DNA from: CALLCD01 sp039196965 | Lineage (GTDB): Bacteria; Pseudomonadota; Alphaproteobacteria; Caulobacterales; Hyphomonadaceae | Direction: 5' to 3' | DNA length: 64,000 nucleotides | Assembly (NCBI GenBank): GCA_039196965.1 | Contig: JBCCUK010000001.1 | Location: 1-64,000 of the forward strand | Shown: in pieces, positions 43,803-53,669 of the stretch | Numbering within the stretch: the first letter of the stretch is position 1 | Layout of the letters: each line of letters starts with the position of its first letter | Notes under the pieces: model-generated | Told to the model about the DNA's origin: nothing | Seen by the model: the letters and a program-made list of their open reading frames with translations, nothing else | Database searches by the model: none | Translations under genes and position numbers: made by a program

Positions 43803-46800
43803 ATGCCCGATACACAAGACAAGCCAGAGCCCGTCAGCGGGCGCGACTATCGCGAAACGCTGTTCCTGCCCAAGACCGAATTTCCCATGCGCGGCGGTCT
43901 GCCCAAGGCCGAGCCGGAGTGGATCAAGCGCTGGGACGAGATGAAGCTCTACGAGCAGATGCGCACCGACGCGAAGGCCAGGGGCGCAAAGCCTTGGCTG
44001 CTCCATGATGGCCCGCCCTATGCCAATGGCCACATCCACCTCGGCACGGCGATGAACAAGATCCTCAAAGATATCATTGTCCGCTCACATCAACAGCTGG
44101 GCTTCGATGCGTCCTATGTGCCGGGTTGGGACTGCCACGGCCTGCCGATCGAATGGAAGGTGGAAGAGGAATTCCGCTCTAAAGGGCGCACGAAGGATGA
44201 TGTCAGCCCCGGTGAGTTCCGCGCAAGGTGCCGCGAATATGCTCAGGAATGGGTGAACGTGCAGGCCAACGAGTTTCGCTCCCTCGGCGTCGAAGGGGAG
44301 TGGGATAATCCCTACCTCACCATGCGTCCGGAATCCGAAGCGAAGATCGTTTCTGAATTCCTCGACATTGCGATGGGCGGTCGGCTGGTTCGCGGCGCGA
44401 AACCAGTGATGTGGTCGCCCGTCGAGAAGACGGCGCTAGCCGAAGCCGAGGTCGAGTACCACGACCGGAAAGTGCCTGTGATCTGGGTGAAGTTTCCTGT
44501 CTGTCCAGCGAACTGGATTGCGCCATTCGTCAAACGAGGCGATCCAGCTACAAGAGTTCCGGACTGGGTGCTCACACGCCAAAAATGTGCTGATGCCGCC
44601 GTAGTCATCTGGACAACAACGCCTTGGACAATCCCCGCTAATCAAGCCGTTTGCTATATGGAAAAAGCGGGGTCTCCGGTCATCAGTTATGGGCTCTATG
44701 AAGTCGCAGACGTAATGACTGAAGAAGAGTTGGGATTTCCCCCTTATGCGAAAGTAGGGGATAGACTAATTATTGCTCTTTCTCTCGCCGACAGTGTCGC
44801 CAATGCAGCAAAAATCAGGCGACTTGAACTGATCGATCATCTGACAAACGCAGAGCTGTCGCACTTGACGTGCTACCATCCGCTTGCCGCAGACCAATTC
44901 TGGTCCGAGCCACGCCCTATGCTCCCCGGCGACCACGTTACCGCCGATGCCGGGACAGGCTTCGTCCATACGGCTCCGGCCCATGGCGAAGACGATTTCA
45001 ATGTCTGGGTCGAGAGCGGACGGACGACCAAAGACATCCGCCAGATCGTCGACGATGCCGGTTGTTACACCTCCGATGTCCCCCGCTTTGCCGGGCTCGA
45101 TATCGTCCGCACCTCCGGCAAGAAACGCGGGCAGTCTGGCAAAGCCAATGATGAGGTCATCAAGGCGCTCGCCGAAAGCGGAAACCTCCTGGCGCGGGGC
45201 GTCACCGAGATCCGCGATGCCCATTCCTGGCGGTCGAAAGCGCCGGTCATCCGCCGGGCGACACCGCAATGGTTCATCGCCATGGATACGCCCGGCAAGG
45301 ACGGGAAGACCCTCCGCGACCACGCCATGACGGGGCTTGAGAAGACCGAATTCTTTCCGCCCACGGGCCGCAACCGTCTGACCTCCATGGTAGCCGACCG
45401 TCCTGACTGGCTGGTGTCCCGCCAGAGGAATTGGGGCGTGCCGCTCACCATCTTCGTTAACGATGCTGGCGAGCCCCATACGGCCGCGCTACCCGAGGAC
45501 AAAGCGGCGGCGATCAATGCGCGCATTGTTGATGCCGTGTCGAAAGGCGGCCTTGAAGCCTGGTTCGATACGGATGACGCGGTCTTCCTGGGCGACGATG
45601 GCGCTGGCCACGAATGGACCAAGGTGACCGATGTGCTCGATGTCTGGTTCGATAGCGGCACGACTCACGCCTTCTGCATGCGCGACCGCGGCATCATCGA
45701 TGAAGAGACTGGCCAGGTCGATCTCTATCTCGAAGGTTCAGACCAGCATCGCGGCTGGTTCCAGTCCTCGCTCCTCGAATGCTGCGCGACGCGCGGGATG
45801 CCGCCTTATCGCGAAATCCTGACCCATGGTTTCATCGTCGATGCCGACGGCAAGAAGATGTCGAAATCCCTCGGCAACACTGTCGAGCCGGAGCAGATCC
45901 AGAAGCAATACGGGATCGAGATCCTGCGAATCTGGGCGGCGTCGGGGGACTATACCGAGGACCTTCGCATCTCAAAGGAGATCATCAAGGGCACCGTCGA
46001 GACGTATCGCCGACTGCGGAATACGCTCCGCTATCTCCTTGGTGCGCTGGATGGATTTGCGTGGAAGGAAGCCGTTCCGCGCGATGAAATGCCGGGTCTG
46101 GAGCAATGGGTGCTCCACCGACTGAAAGAGCTCGATACGCTCGTGCGCGACGCTTACATGGTCTATGATTTCAAGAAGATCATGGCAGCGATCGTGAACT
46201 TCTGCGCGGTAGACCTCTCAGCGGTCTATTTCGATATCCGCAAGGATTCTCTCTACTGCGATGCTCAAGACGAGCTTCGCCGCAGGGCTGCTCGGGCCGT
46301 CATGGACGAAGTGCTGGAACGGCTGCTTGTCTGGCTTGCGCCAATCATGCCGTTCACGACGGAGGAAGCGTTCCTGCAGAGCCGCTTCGCCGAGGGAGAC
46401 AAAGCGAGCGTGCATTTGATGATCTTCCCGGAGACGCCCGAGGAATGGCTCGATGCCGACCTTGCTGTCCGCTGGGAGAAAATCTTCACTGTTCGCCGGG
46501 TGGTGACAGGTGCGCTCGAGATCGAGCGCCGGGAAAAGCGTATCGGATCATCGTTGGAAGCTGCCCCGGAGGTGCACATTTCGGATTCGGCTCTTCTGGA
46601 TCTTGTCGCCTCCGAAGATGCAGCAGATCTGTTCATCACATCCGACGCGACCCTGATCGTAGGCGGTGCGCCGGGCGGTGCATTTGCCCTTGATGATGTC
46701 GAAGGCGTTGGGGTCGTTCCAAAGCCTGCCAATGGCATCAAATGCGCGCGGAGCTGGAAGTATTTCGACCCAAAGACAGCAGATCCCGAATTTCCCGACC

Positions 46801-46853
46801 TCACACCGCGTGATGCGGCGGCCGTTCGGGATTTTGATGCGAGGCAGGGATGA
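43803..46853 (+). CDS. ileS: Isoleucyl-tRNA synthetase
   Basis: IleRS charges tRNA-Ile and edits valine. The 1016-residue protein has HIGH in PPYANGHIHLGTAMNKIL, the CP1 editing domain with WTTTPWTIP and GTGFVHTAPAHGEDDF, and KMSKS in GKKMSKSLGN. The C-terminal zinc region is reduced: only KCARSW (C981) remains and the second Cys-x-x-Cys is absent. The part of CP1 encoded by about 44490-44920 looks AT-richer and uses different codons from the rest, which may reflect recombination. The stop overlaps lspA by four bases. Confidence 0.96.
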   Translation: MPDTQDKPEPVSGRDYRETLFLPKTEFPMRGGLPKAEPEWIKRWDEMKLYEQMRTDAKARGAKPWLLHDGPPYANGHIHLGTAMNKILKDIIVRSHQQLGFDASYVPGWDCHGLPIEWKVEEEFRSKGRTKDDVSPGEFRARCREYAQEWVNVQANEFRSLGVEGEWDNPYLTMRPESEAKIVSEFLDIAMGGRLVRGAKPVMWSPVEKTALAEAEVEYHDRKVPVIWVKFPVCPANWIAPFVKRGDPATRVPDWVLTRQKCADAAVVIWTTTPWTIPANQAVCYMEKAGSPVISYGLYEVADVMTEEELGFPPYAKVGDRLIIALSLADSVANAAKIRRLELIDHLTNAELSHLTCYHPLAADQFWSEPRPMLPGDHVTADAGTGFVHTAPAHGEDDFNVWVESGRTTKDIRQIVDDAGCYTSDVPRFAGLDIVRTSGKKRGQSGKANDEVIKALAESGNLLARGVTEIRDAHSWRSKAPVIRRATPQWFIAMDTPGKDGKTLRDHAMTGLEKTEFFPPTGRNRLTSMVADRPDWLVSRQRNWGVPLTIFVNDAGEPHTAALPEDKAAAINARIVDAVSKGGLEAWFDTDDAVFLGDDGAGHEWTKVTDVLDVWFDSGTTHAFCMRDRGIIDEETGQVDLYLEGSDQHRGWFQSSLLECCATRGMPPYREILTHGFIVDADGKKMSKSLGNTVEPEQIQKQYGIEILRIWAASGDYTEDLRISKEIIKGTVETYRRLRNTLRYLLGALDGFAWKEAVPRDEMPGLEQWVLHRLKELDTLVRDAYMVYDFKKIMAAIVNFCAVDLSAVYFDIRKDSLYCDAQDELRRRAARAVMDEVLERLLVWLAPIMPFTTEEAFLQSRFAEGDKASVHLMIFPETPEEWLDADLAVRWEKIFTVRRVVTGALEIERREKRIGSSLEAAPEVHISDSALLDLVASEDAADLFITSDATLIVGGAPGGAFALDDVEGVGVVPKPANGIKCARSWKYFDPKTADPEFPDLTPRDAAAVRDFDARQG

Positions 46854-47386
46854 GCGCAGTTCAGAGGGCGATTACGGCCGGTATCATCATTCCTTTCATC
46901 CTGATTTTCGATCAGGTGACCAAATGGATGATTCTCGACACAGCGGCGCTCAATGGTCTGAACTGCCTTGATCGGTCCCAGCCCTGCGGACAACTGGAAT
47001 TCTCGCCCATCTTCAAACTGTCCATGGTCTGGAACAGGGGGATGAGCTTCGGAGCGCTCCAGTCCGAAGGGGTTATGCGTTGGATTCTGGTCATAATGAC
47101 GGTTGCCATCGCGATCGGATTTGCCGTCTGGCTTTTCCGTGCGACCGGCAAAGTTACCGTTCTGGCATTGTCCCTCGTCGTCGCTGGAGCGATTGGCAAT
47201 GTAATTGACAGGGTCCGTTTCGGCGCGGTGGTGGACTTTATCGATGTGACGTCCTGGCTACCGATATTCCCATGGGTGTTCAATGTGGCCGATTCCGCCA
47301 TTACTGTTGGTGCCATCTTGCTCTTGGCAGACCAGCTTATATTCTCCAAAGATCAAGATGGGGTTCGGGCGAACAGCGAGGTTTGA
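46850..47386 (+). CDS. lspA: Lipoprotein signal peptidase
   Basis: LspA cuts the signal peptide from prolipoproteins in the inner membrane. The 178-residue protein has four membrane helices and the catalytic aspartates in GNVIDRVRFGAVVDFID and FNVADSAITVG. WNRGMSFG is the conserved Asn motif. An insertion with two cysteines (NCLDRSQPCG) follows helix one. It is coupled to ileS, the common order in Proteobacteria, and the next gene encodes a lipoprotein that is a substrate. Confidence 0.95.
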   Translation: MSAVQRAITAGIIIPFILIFDQVTKWMILDTAALNGLNCLDRSQPCGQLEFSPIFKLSMVWNRGMSFGALQSEGVMRWILVIMTVAIAIGFAVWLFRATGKVTVLALSLVVAGAIGNVIDRVRFGAVVDFIDVTSWLPIFPWVFNVADSAITVGAILLLADQLIFSKDQDGVRANSEV

Positions 47387-47446
47387 CATTTCCGGGCATT
47401 GCGCCGGCAGATTTTAAGCCCTGTTTGACAGAGAAGAGACTTTCAG

Positions 47447-47944
47447 ATGACAAAACTCGTTTCAACGCTTGCACTTGGCAGTGCGCTCTGCCTGTCAGCT
47501 GCTTGTGCGTCGGGCGGATCAGATAGCCGCCGCGCTGGTACACCGGATGAATTCCGGGTCGTAAAAAAAGCGCCTCTGACGGTGCCGCCGGAATATAGTC
47601 TGCGTCCCCCCCGGGCCGGCGTTTCGGTCCCTGCCGAGGTTGATCCGGCACGAGCTGAGCGGGCGATCAGCTTTGGCGAACAATCTGGCATTGATGCCAG
47701 CGCGGCGGAGCGAATGCTCGTCGCGAAAGCTGGAGCAATCGCGGTAAACCCGATTATCCGCGAGCAGGTGGACTATGAAGAAGCTGGGTTTCTTCGCAAA
47801 TCCCGCCGGGTGTCCGGATCCGTGACCGACTGGAGCGGAACTGAAGAAGAGCGCGCCCTGGCCCAGGGCGATAACGCAACGGGCGGCGGTGATGTCATCA
47901 TAGAGCGCGGCAGCGGTCGCAGAATCAAGCTACCAGGCACGTAG
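47447..47944 (+). CDS. DUF3035 lipoprotein
   Basis: The 165-residue protein has a lipoprotein signal (MTKLVSTLALGSALCLSAAC) with the lipobox Cys at residue 20. It continues with DEFRVVKKAPLTVPPEYSLRP, the DUF3035 signature of alphaproteobacterial envelope lipoproteins near lspA. The rest is polar and probably periplasmic. The role of the family is not established. Confidence 0.87.
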   Translation: MTKLVSTLALGSALCLSAACASGGSDSRRAGTPDEFRVVKKAPLTVPPEYSLRPPRAGVSVPAEVDPARAERAISFGEQSGIDASAAERMLVAKAGAIAVNPIIREQVDYEEAGFLRKSRRVSGSVTDWSGTEEERALAQGDNATGGGDVIIERGSGRRIKLPGT

Positions 47945-48069
47945 ACCTCAGTTTCGACGGCCTGCCGGAAGCAATTCGCCAAATAGGAGTTTGACGCGTC
48001 GCCAGTTCGCGCCAGATATTTCCTATAGAGCAGACGGGGGAAATCTAGCTGGCGACGGATCCTGAAATT

Positions 48070-48456
48070 GTGAACGAGGTGAAACAGCCCTTGCGTGCGC
48101 TCGGGGCATTTCGCCTCGTGGAACGTGCCTTGCTGATTGCCACGGCGATTATGACGCTGGCCGCGGCCGGATTGGAAATGGCGAATGTGGTGGCCACCCG
48201 CACCGTCATGCTGGCAGATATTCTGCTGATGTTTCTTTACCTCGAAGTTATCGGAATGGTGGCGGCATTTTACCGAGGTAGCGGTGGTTCGCCCTTTGTT
48301 TATCCGATCTTCATCGCGATCACCGCGCTGGCGCGTTTGATTGTCCTTCAGGGCAAGGACATGGCCCCGGAGAACATTGTTTTTGAGGCAGGAGCCATTT
48401 TGTTGCTTTGCATTGCTGCTGTCATTGTCCTGAGGTTCGGTCGAACCGATACTTGA
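48070..48456 (+). CDS. PsiE-family membrane protein
   Basis: The 128-residue protein has about four membrane helices and the phosphate-starvation-inducible PsiE outline (VERALLIATAIMTLAAAGLE; IFIAITALARLIVL; VLRFG). I give the GTG at 48070 as start. A CTG at 48049 in the same frame lies nine bases after GGGGG and directly after a TAG, and could be the true start, adding seven residues. The function is unknown beyond phosphate-starvation association in enterobacteria. Confidence 0.8.
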   Translation: MNEVKQPLRALGAFRLVERALLIATAIMTLAAAGLEMANVVATRTVMLADILLMFLYLEVIGMVAAFYRGSGGSPFVYPIFIAITALARLIVLQGKDMAPENIVFEAGAILLLCIAAVIVLRFGRTDT

Positions 48457-48513
48457 ACAAGCGAACTTTGGTCGCCAGTTCTTCTGATCAGATTAGGCTG
48501 ATATACTTAGCCA

Positions 48514-50400
48514 ATGCCCGATTCCCATGATCATCTACCACGCCCCATCATTCGGCCGTTGCCAAATGAGGCAGTGAACCGGATTGCTGCCGGTGAAGTG
48601 ATAGAGCGGCCCGCTGCGGCCGTTAAGGAACTGGTTGAGAACGCGATTGATGCCGGCGCAACGCGCATAGATGTGGAGATCGAGGCTGGCGGGCTAAAAC
48701 GGCTTGCCGTGTCCGACAATGGCTGCGGAATGACCGGGCAAGATCTGCTGATTGCCCTTGATCGCCACGCCACATCAAAGCTTGCGCCTGATGCTAATGG
48801 CCGAATCGATCTTTTGAACATCCACACAATGGGGTTTCGAGGCGAAGCCCTCCCGTCTATCGCATCGGTTTCGCGGTTGACGATCACATCGCTTGCGCAT
48901 GGCCATGAACCGGCAGAAGTTTTTGTGGAAGCCGGGCGGCGTGAAGGTCCAAAGCCCGCGGCCTGGACGGGCAGCGGTGCGACCGGCACGCGCATTGAGG
49001 TGCGGGATCTCTTCCACGCCACGCCAGCGCGGCTTAAATTCATGAAGTCTGAACGGGCCGAGACGATGGCCGTGACCGATACCTGCAGACGTCTCGCCAT
49101 GTCGCGTGCCGATATTGCTTTTTCTCTTACGAGCAATGGGCGCACGCTATTTCGCCATGCCGCGGAGACAGGCGAGCCTAATGAGGCACGGCTTCGTCGC
49201 CTCGGTGCCATAATGGGCCGGGAGTTTCGTGAGAATGCCATTGCTATCGAGGCGGAGCGGGAGGGCGCAACGATTTCCGGTTTCGCTGGACTTCCTACAC
49301 TCCATCGCAGCAACGCCCAGATGCAGTTCCTCTTCGTCAACGGCCGGCCGGTCAAGGACAGGATGTTGAATGGCGTGATCCGCGGAGCTTATTCGGATTT
49401 TCTCGCCCGCGACCGCCACGCCATGGCGGCGCTCTTCGTGGATCTTCATCCTGAATTCGTAGATGTGAATGTGCATCCAGCGAAGACGGAAGTTCGCTTT
49501 CGCGATGCTGGGAATGTGCGCGGGCTCTTGATCGGTGCGCTTCGCCATGGCCTTGCAGCTGCTGGCCATCGAGCGTCGACGACGGTTGCGACCGAGGCGC
49601 TTGGTCGCCTTCAGACCGAGCCGGTTCAGGCGGATGTGTTCCGGCCATCATCGCTTTGGGCGGAGCCAAAGGGTACCCTGCGGGCAGCAGAAACCTTTAC
49701 CCCAACGCAACAACCGTCTGCTCCGTTACAAAGCGGTTTTCACGAGGCCGCTGAAGCATATGCCGATGGTGCACCGACGGCCCGTATTGAGCCAGTTCCG
49801 ACAGAGAAGCCGCCGGTGGATTATCCTTTGGGTGTCGCGCGGGCTCAGCTGCATGAGAATTATATCGTCACCCAGACCGATGACGGCATCGTCATTGTTG
49901 ACCAGCATGCCGCCCACGAGCGGCTCGTCTATGAAGATATGAAACGCCAGATGGCCAATACCGGCGTCCGGCGTCAGGCCCTGCTGATACCCGAGGTGGT
50001 CGAGCTAACCGAGGACGAAGCGGCGAGGGTGATCTCCCGCGCTGACGATCTTCTCGCTTTCGGGCTGGAAGTGGAGCCGTTCGGGGCAGGGGCCGTTTGC
50101 GTGCGTGCAACGCCTGCTCTTTTCGGCGAAATGGATGTGAAGGGTCTCGTTCAGGATTTGGCTGATGACTTCGCTGAGTATGAAGACGGCCTCGTCCTGA
50201 AAGAGAAGTTCGAAGATGTTATGGGCAACATGGCCTGCCGCGGGTCCGTCCGGTCCGGCCGACGCCTCAATGGTGAGGAGATGAACGCGCTGCTACGCCA
50301 GATGGAAGCAACGCCCTATTCAGGCCAGTGCAATCACGGTCGCCCGACCTACGTAGAGCTTAAGCTTGCTGACATTGAGAAGCTCTTTGGACGCAGATGA
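48514..50400 (+). CDS. mutL: DNA mismatch repair protein MutL
   Basis: MutL links mismatch recognition by MutS to strand incision. The 628-residue protein has the GHKL ATPase domain (NRIAAGEVIERPAAAVKELVEN; DNGCGM; MGFRGEALPSIASVSR) and a C-terminal domain with DQHAAHERLVYE, the DQHA(x)2E(x)4E endonuclease motif, plus CNHGRPTY. The endonuclease form implies that strand discrimination does not use MutH and Dam. The stop lies directly next to the stop of a convergent SDR gene with no spacer. Confidence 0.96.
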   Translation: MPDSHDHLPRPIIRPLPNEAVNRIAAGEVIERPAAAVKELVENAIDAGATRIDVEIEAGGLKRLAVSDNGCGMTGQDLLIALDRHATSKLAPDANGRIDLLNIHTMGFRGEALPSIASVSRLTITSLAHGHEPAEVFVEAGRREGPKPAAWTGSGATGTRIEVRDLFHATPARLKFMKSERAETMAVTDTCRRLAMSRADIAFSLTSNGRTLFRHAAETGEPNEARLRRLGAIMGREFRENAIAIEAEREGATISGFAGLPTLHRSNAQMQFLFVNGRPVKDRMLNGVIRGAYSDFLARDRHAMAALFVDLHPEFVDVNVHPAKTEVRFRDAGNVRGLLIGALRHGLAAAGHRASTTVATEALGRLQTEPVQADVFRPSSLWAEPKGTLRAAETFTPTQQPSAPLQSGFHEAAEAYADGAPTARIEPVPTEKPPVDYPLGVARAQLHENYIVTQTDDGIVIVDQHAAHERLVYEDMKRQMANTGVRRQALLIPEVVELTEDEAARVISRADDLLAFGLEVEPFGAGAVCVRATPALFGEMDVKGLVQDLADDFAEYEDGLVLKEKFEDVMGNMACRGSVRSGRRLNGEEMNALLRQMEATPYSGQCNHGRPTYVELKLADIEKLFGRR

Positions 50401-51126
50401 CTACCACTTCTCTTTGAAGGGGCGAAGATCCAATTCGTGGGTCCAGGTGCTGCGCGGCTGGCTATGTACCGCCCAGAAAGTTTCAGCGATATCGTCAGGC
50501 TCGAGCGTTCCGTCAGGGCCAAGGCTGTCCAGATACTCCCGGAAGCCATCTTTGGCGCGTTGACCGTTGATCACGCCATCAATGATGATGTGCGCAACAT
50601 GCACACCCTTGGGGCCATAATCGCGTGCCAGGGCCTGCACGAGATTTCTCAGGGCCGCCTTCGACGAAGCAAAGTGAGCGAAGTTAGGTGCCCCTCGGAT
50701 AGAACCCGTCGCACCAGTAAAGATGATTGAGCCCTCTCCCTGTTCGCGCATGAGCGGCATCGCCCTTTGCGCTGTCAGAAACGCGCCGAAACAGCCGACT
50801 CGCCAGAAATGCTCAAACTGCTCGGCTGAGAGTTCTTCAAAGGGAATGACAGCATTGTTGCCGGCATTGTAGAGCACCGCGGCAATTTTGCCTTTCGCCG
50901 TAGCTGCAGCAAACAGGGCGTCCTGGTCGCTTGCAGAGATCACATCGACTTGCATCGCCTCGCAGGAACCACCACCAGCGTTCACCTGGCTTGCGGTTTC
51001 TTCGACCTTGGCGAGGGTCCGTCCGGACAGGATGACGTGGAGGCCTTCCCGTGAAAAGCGCCGCGCGAGTGCACCGCCAAGCCCGTTTGGAGCGCCAGCT
51101 CCTAAGATGACTACTGTATCTGTCAT
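50401..51126 (-). CDS. Short-chain dehydrogenase-like protein lacking the catalytic tyrosine
   Basis: The 241-residue protein has a Rossmann N-terminus (MTDTVVILGAGAPNGLGGAL), the NAG motif (VLYNAGNNA) and a C-terminal SDR region. The active-site YxxxK is changed: NFAHFASSK has Phe at position 152 in the place of the Tyr, with the Lys at 156 kept. It is therefore probably not a classical oxidoreductase and may bind NAD(P) for another purpose. The start is set by MTDT at 51126. It follows rne with five bases between, so it is co-transcribed with it. Confidence 0.78.
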   Translation of the reverse strand: MTDTVVILGAGAPNGLGGALARRFSREGLHVILSGRTLAKVEETASQVNAGGGSCEAMQVDVISASDQDALFAAATAKGKIAAVLYNAGNNAVIPFEELSAEQFEHFWRVGCFGAFLTAQRAMPLMREQGEGSIIFTGATGSIRGAPNFAHFASSKAALRNLVQALARDYGPKGVHVAHIIIDGVINGQRAKDGFREYLDSLGPDGTLEPDDIAETFWAVHSQPRSTWTHELDLRPFKEKW

Positions 51127-51131
51127 TGATC

Positions 51132-53669
51132 TCAGCCAGTTTTCCTGCGGGACCACCAGCCACGCCGTTTTGGCTTGCTGTCTTTGGTTGGTTGCACCGC
51201 GTCTTCTATCTTCGTTTCAACAGAAACGGTTTCTTCCACAGGCTCTGTGATAGGCTCAGCTTCCTCTACAACCGACTTTGTCTCAACAGGCTCTGGCTGA
51301 ACATCCTTTGGGGATTCATCAGCCTCGGCTGTTGCTGCTTCGGTTGGCATTGCTTCGATTGGCGCTGGTTCGGCTTCTGAGGGTTCAAGCTCTGCCGTTG
51401 TCGCCTCATCGGTTCGGTCTGTAGCCTCAATGGTCTCGCCGTCAGTCGAGACGTCCGCAGCCTCGGATCGCCCGCGCCGTCCGCGTCTCCGCCCCCGCGA
51501 GCGCCTGCGACGGCCTTTCGGTTCATACTCTGACGCTGCTGCCTCGTTATCTTCTCTTGCCTCATCGCGTGTGGCGTCGAGACCCTCCTCCAGTATCTCG
51601 CCCGCCATGAGCGACAGGCCATCTAGATGCGCGCCGCCATCCTCCGGTGGTAGATCTTTCCCAACTGGAGGGGATGATTCTATGGGGGGCAGGGCGAGCG
51701 CTGCGGCCGTTGCCTCTGCAGCGGCCTTTGCTGTTTCACTCTCCTCACCCCGCCGACGGCGGCGGCCTCCGCGGCGGCCCCTCCGTCGTCGGCGGCGTGG
51801 CTCATCCTCCGATGCTTCCCGGTCCTCATCGCTGCTCGATGTCGGATCTTCGCTGCCATAGTCGGAAGCGGCGTCCTCCTCAGCTATTTTTGCCGCAAAC
51901 GCATCATCATCGGGATCTCCCTCGACAACTGGTTTCGACTTTTTACGCCGCTTGGCCTTTGGATCTTTGTCGATATCGATCTTGAAATCGCCGGGCAGCA
52001 AATCGTCTGAAGAGGAAATGGAGATGGCAAAGCCAGCCTCTTCTTCGATGGCGAGGAAGGCCTCTTTCTTGTTGTTCAGGAGATAGATCGCCACATCGCC
52101 GGGGGCTTCGACATTCAGCGAAAGCAGACCACCTCCGGCGGCTCTGGCTTCAATCGCTCGTAAGAGCTGCAGCGCTGCCGATGCAAGGGAGCGCTGGCGC
52201 CCCGTGCCGTTACAGCTGGCACAAGCGCTAGAGCTTGATTCCAGGACCCCGGTGCGCCGGCGTTGCCGCGAAATTTCCATCAGGCCGAACTGGGAAATCC
52301 GGCCATGCTGAACGCGCGCGCGGTCGAGTTTCAGGCAGTCCTTCAGTTTCTTCTCGATGGCACGAATATTCTTGTTCTCATCCATGTCGATGAAATCGAT
52401 CACGATAAGACCTGCAAGATCGCGCAGCCGCATCTGGCGGCAGGCTTCTTCGGCCGCCTCGAGATTGGTGCTCGTCGCGGTCTGCTCGATATTCCGGCCC
52501 CGTGTGGCCTTGCCGGAGTTCACGTCGATCGCAACGAGCGCCTCGGTCTGATTGATGACCAGATAGCCGCCAGATTTCAGTTGCACGACTGGCGAGAAAA
52601 TCGAGTTCAACTGATCTTCGACATCCTTCGTCACGAACAGTGGCGACTTATCCTTCCACTGCTTCACTTTCTTCGCCTGGCTCGGCATGAGCAGTTTCGC
52701 GAGATCCTTCGCCTCGCGATAGGCATTCTCGCCTTGGACAAGGACCTCGCTGATATCTTTGTCATAGAGATCGCGCATGGCGCGGTGTACGAGGTTGCCC
52801 TCTTCATTGATCAGGGTTGGCGCGATTGAATTCAGCGTGAGATCGCGAATTTTGTCCCACAATTTCTGGAGATATTCGAAGTCCCGTTTGATATCGGTTT
52901 TGGTGCGTTTCGCTCCGGCTGTCCTAACGATCAGGCCCATGCCTTGCGGAACATCGAGGCTCTTCGTGATTGTTTTCAGCCGTCGACGGTCAGATGCGCT
53001 GGAAATCTTGCGTGAAATACCACCGCCACGAGGCGTGTTTGGCATCAGCACGCAATACCGACCGGCGAGGGACAAATAGGTCGTCAGAGCCGCCCCTTTA
53101 TTGCCGCGCTCTTCTTTCACGACCTGGACCAGCATGACTTGCCGGCGGCGGATCACTTCCTGGATCTTATAGCGCCGGGAAGGGTGCGTGCGGCGACGCT
53201 GCTTGCGAGGGGCCGCCGCTTCGTCATCTTCCTCGGTACCATCCTCATCATCGTCATCCGCCGAGACGGCGCTTTCGGCGTCATCTCCGTCAGCTGATGC
53301 GTCTACCTCAGTGCTTTCATCGCCTTCTTCGTCGGCGTCCGCAGCATCGTCATCATCCTCTTCCGCTGCAGCCGCAGCAGCGAGCTCCGCCTCTTCGCGC
53401 AGTAGAGCTTCCCGGTCAGCCTGGGGCAGTTGGTAGTAATCAGGGTGTATTTCGCTGAAGGCGAGGAAGCCGTGGCGGTTACCGCCATATTCAATGAAAG
53501 CAGCCTGGAGCGAGGGCTCCACCCGGGTCACCTTCGCTAAATATATGTTTCCTCTTAGTTGTTGCTTTCCTGCAGCTTCAAAGTCGAAATCATCGACACG
53601 TCCGTCCGTAACGAGGGCCACTCGGGTCTCTTCGGGGTGGACCGCATCGATCAGCATAAGTTTGCTCAT
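51132..53669 (-). CDS. rne: Ribonuclease E
   Basis: RNase E makes the initiating cuts in mRNA decay and rRNA/tRNA processing and scaffolds the degradosome. The 845-residue protein starts MSKLMLIDAVHPEETRVALV. An S1 domain is split by a long acidic insertion at about 100-155, as usual in alphaproteobacteria. The catalytic domain (VAIDVNSGKATRGRN; VIDFIDMD) and the zinc-link cysteines in ACASCNGTG follow. The C-terminal half is rich in Arg, Glu and Ala/Pro repeats, with arginine clusters (RRRRRGRRGGRRRRRG) that probably bind RNA. The 400-base gap upstream may be a long 5' leader for autoregulation. I use the ATG at 53669. Confidence 0.94.
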   Translation of the reverse strand: MSKLMLIDAVHPEETRVALVTDGRVDDFDFEAAGKQQLRGNIYLAKVTRVEPSLQAAFIEYGGNRHGFLAFSEIHPDYYQLPQADREALLREEAELAAAAAAEEDDDDAADADEEGDESTEVDASADGDDAESAVSADDDDEDGTEEDDEAAAPRKQRRRTHPSRRYKIQEVIRRRQVMLVQVVKEERGNKGAALTTYLSLAGRYCVLMPNTPRGGGISRKISSASDRRRLKTITKSLDVPQGMGLIVRTAGAKRTKTDIKRDFEYLQKLWDKIRDLTLNSIAPTLINEEGNLVHRAMRDLYDKDISEVLVQGENAYREAKDLAKLLMPSQAKKVKQWKDKSPLFVTKDVEDQLNSIFSPVVQLKSGGYLVINQTEALVAIDVNSGKATRGRNIEQTATSTNLEAAEEACRQMRLRDLAGLIVIDFIDMDENKNIRAIEKKLKDCLKLDRARVQHGRISQFGLMEISRQRRRTGVLESSSSACASCNGTGRQRSLASAALQLLRAIEARAAGGGLLSLNVEAPGDVAIYLLNNKKEAFLAIEEEAGFAISISSSDDLLPGDFKIDIDKDPKAKRRKKSKPVVEGDPDDDAFAAKIAEEDAASDYGSEDPTSSSDEDREASEDEPRRRRRRGRRGGRRRRRGEESETAKAAAEATAAALALPPIESSPPVGKDLPPEDGGAHLDGLSLMAGEILEEGLDATRDEAREDNEAAASEYEPKGRRRRSRGRRRGRRGRSEAADVSTDGETIEATDRTDEATTAELEPSEAEPAPIEAMPTEAATAEADESPKDVQPEPVETKSVVEEAEPITEPVEETVSVETKIEDAVQPTKDSKPKRRGWWSRRKTG

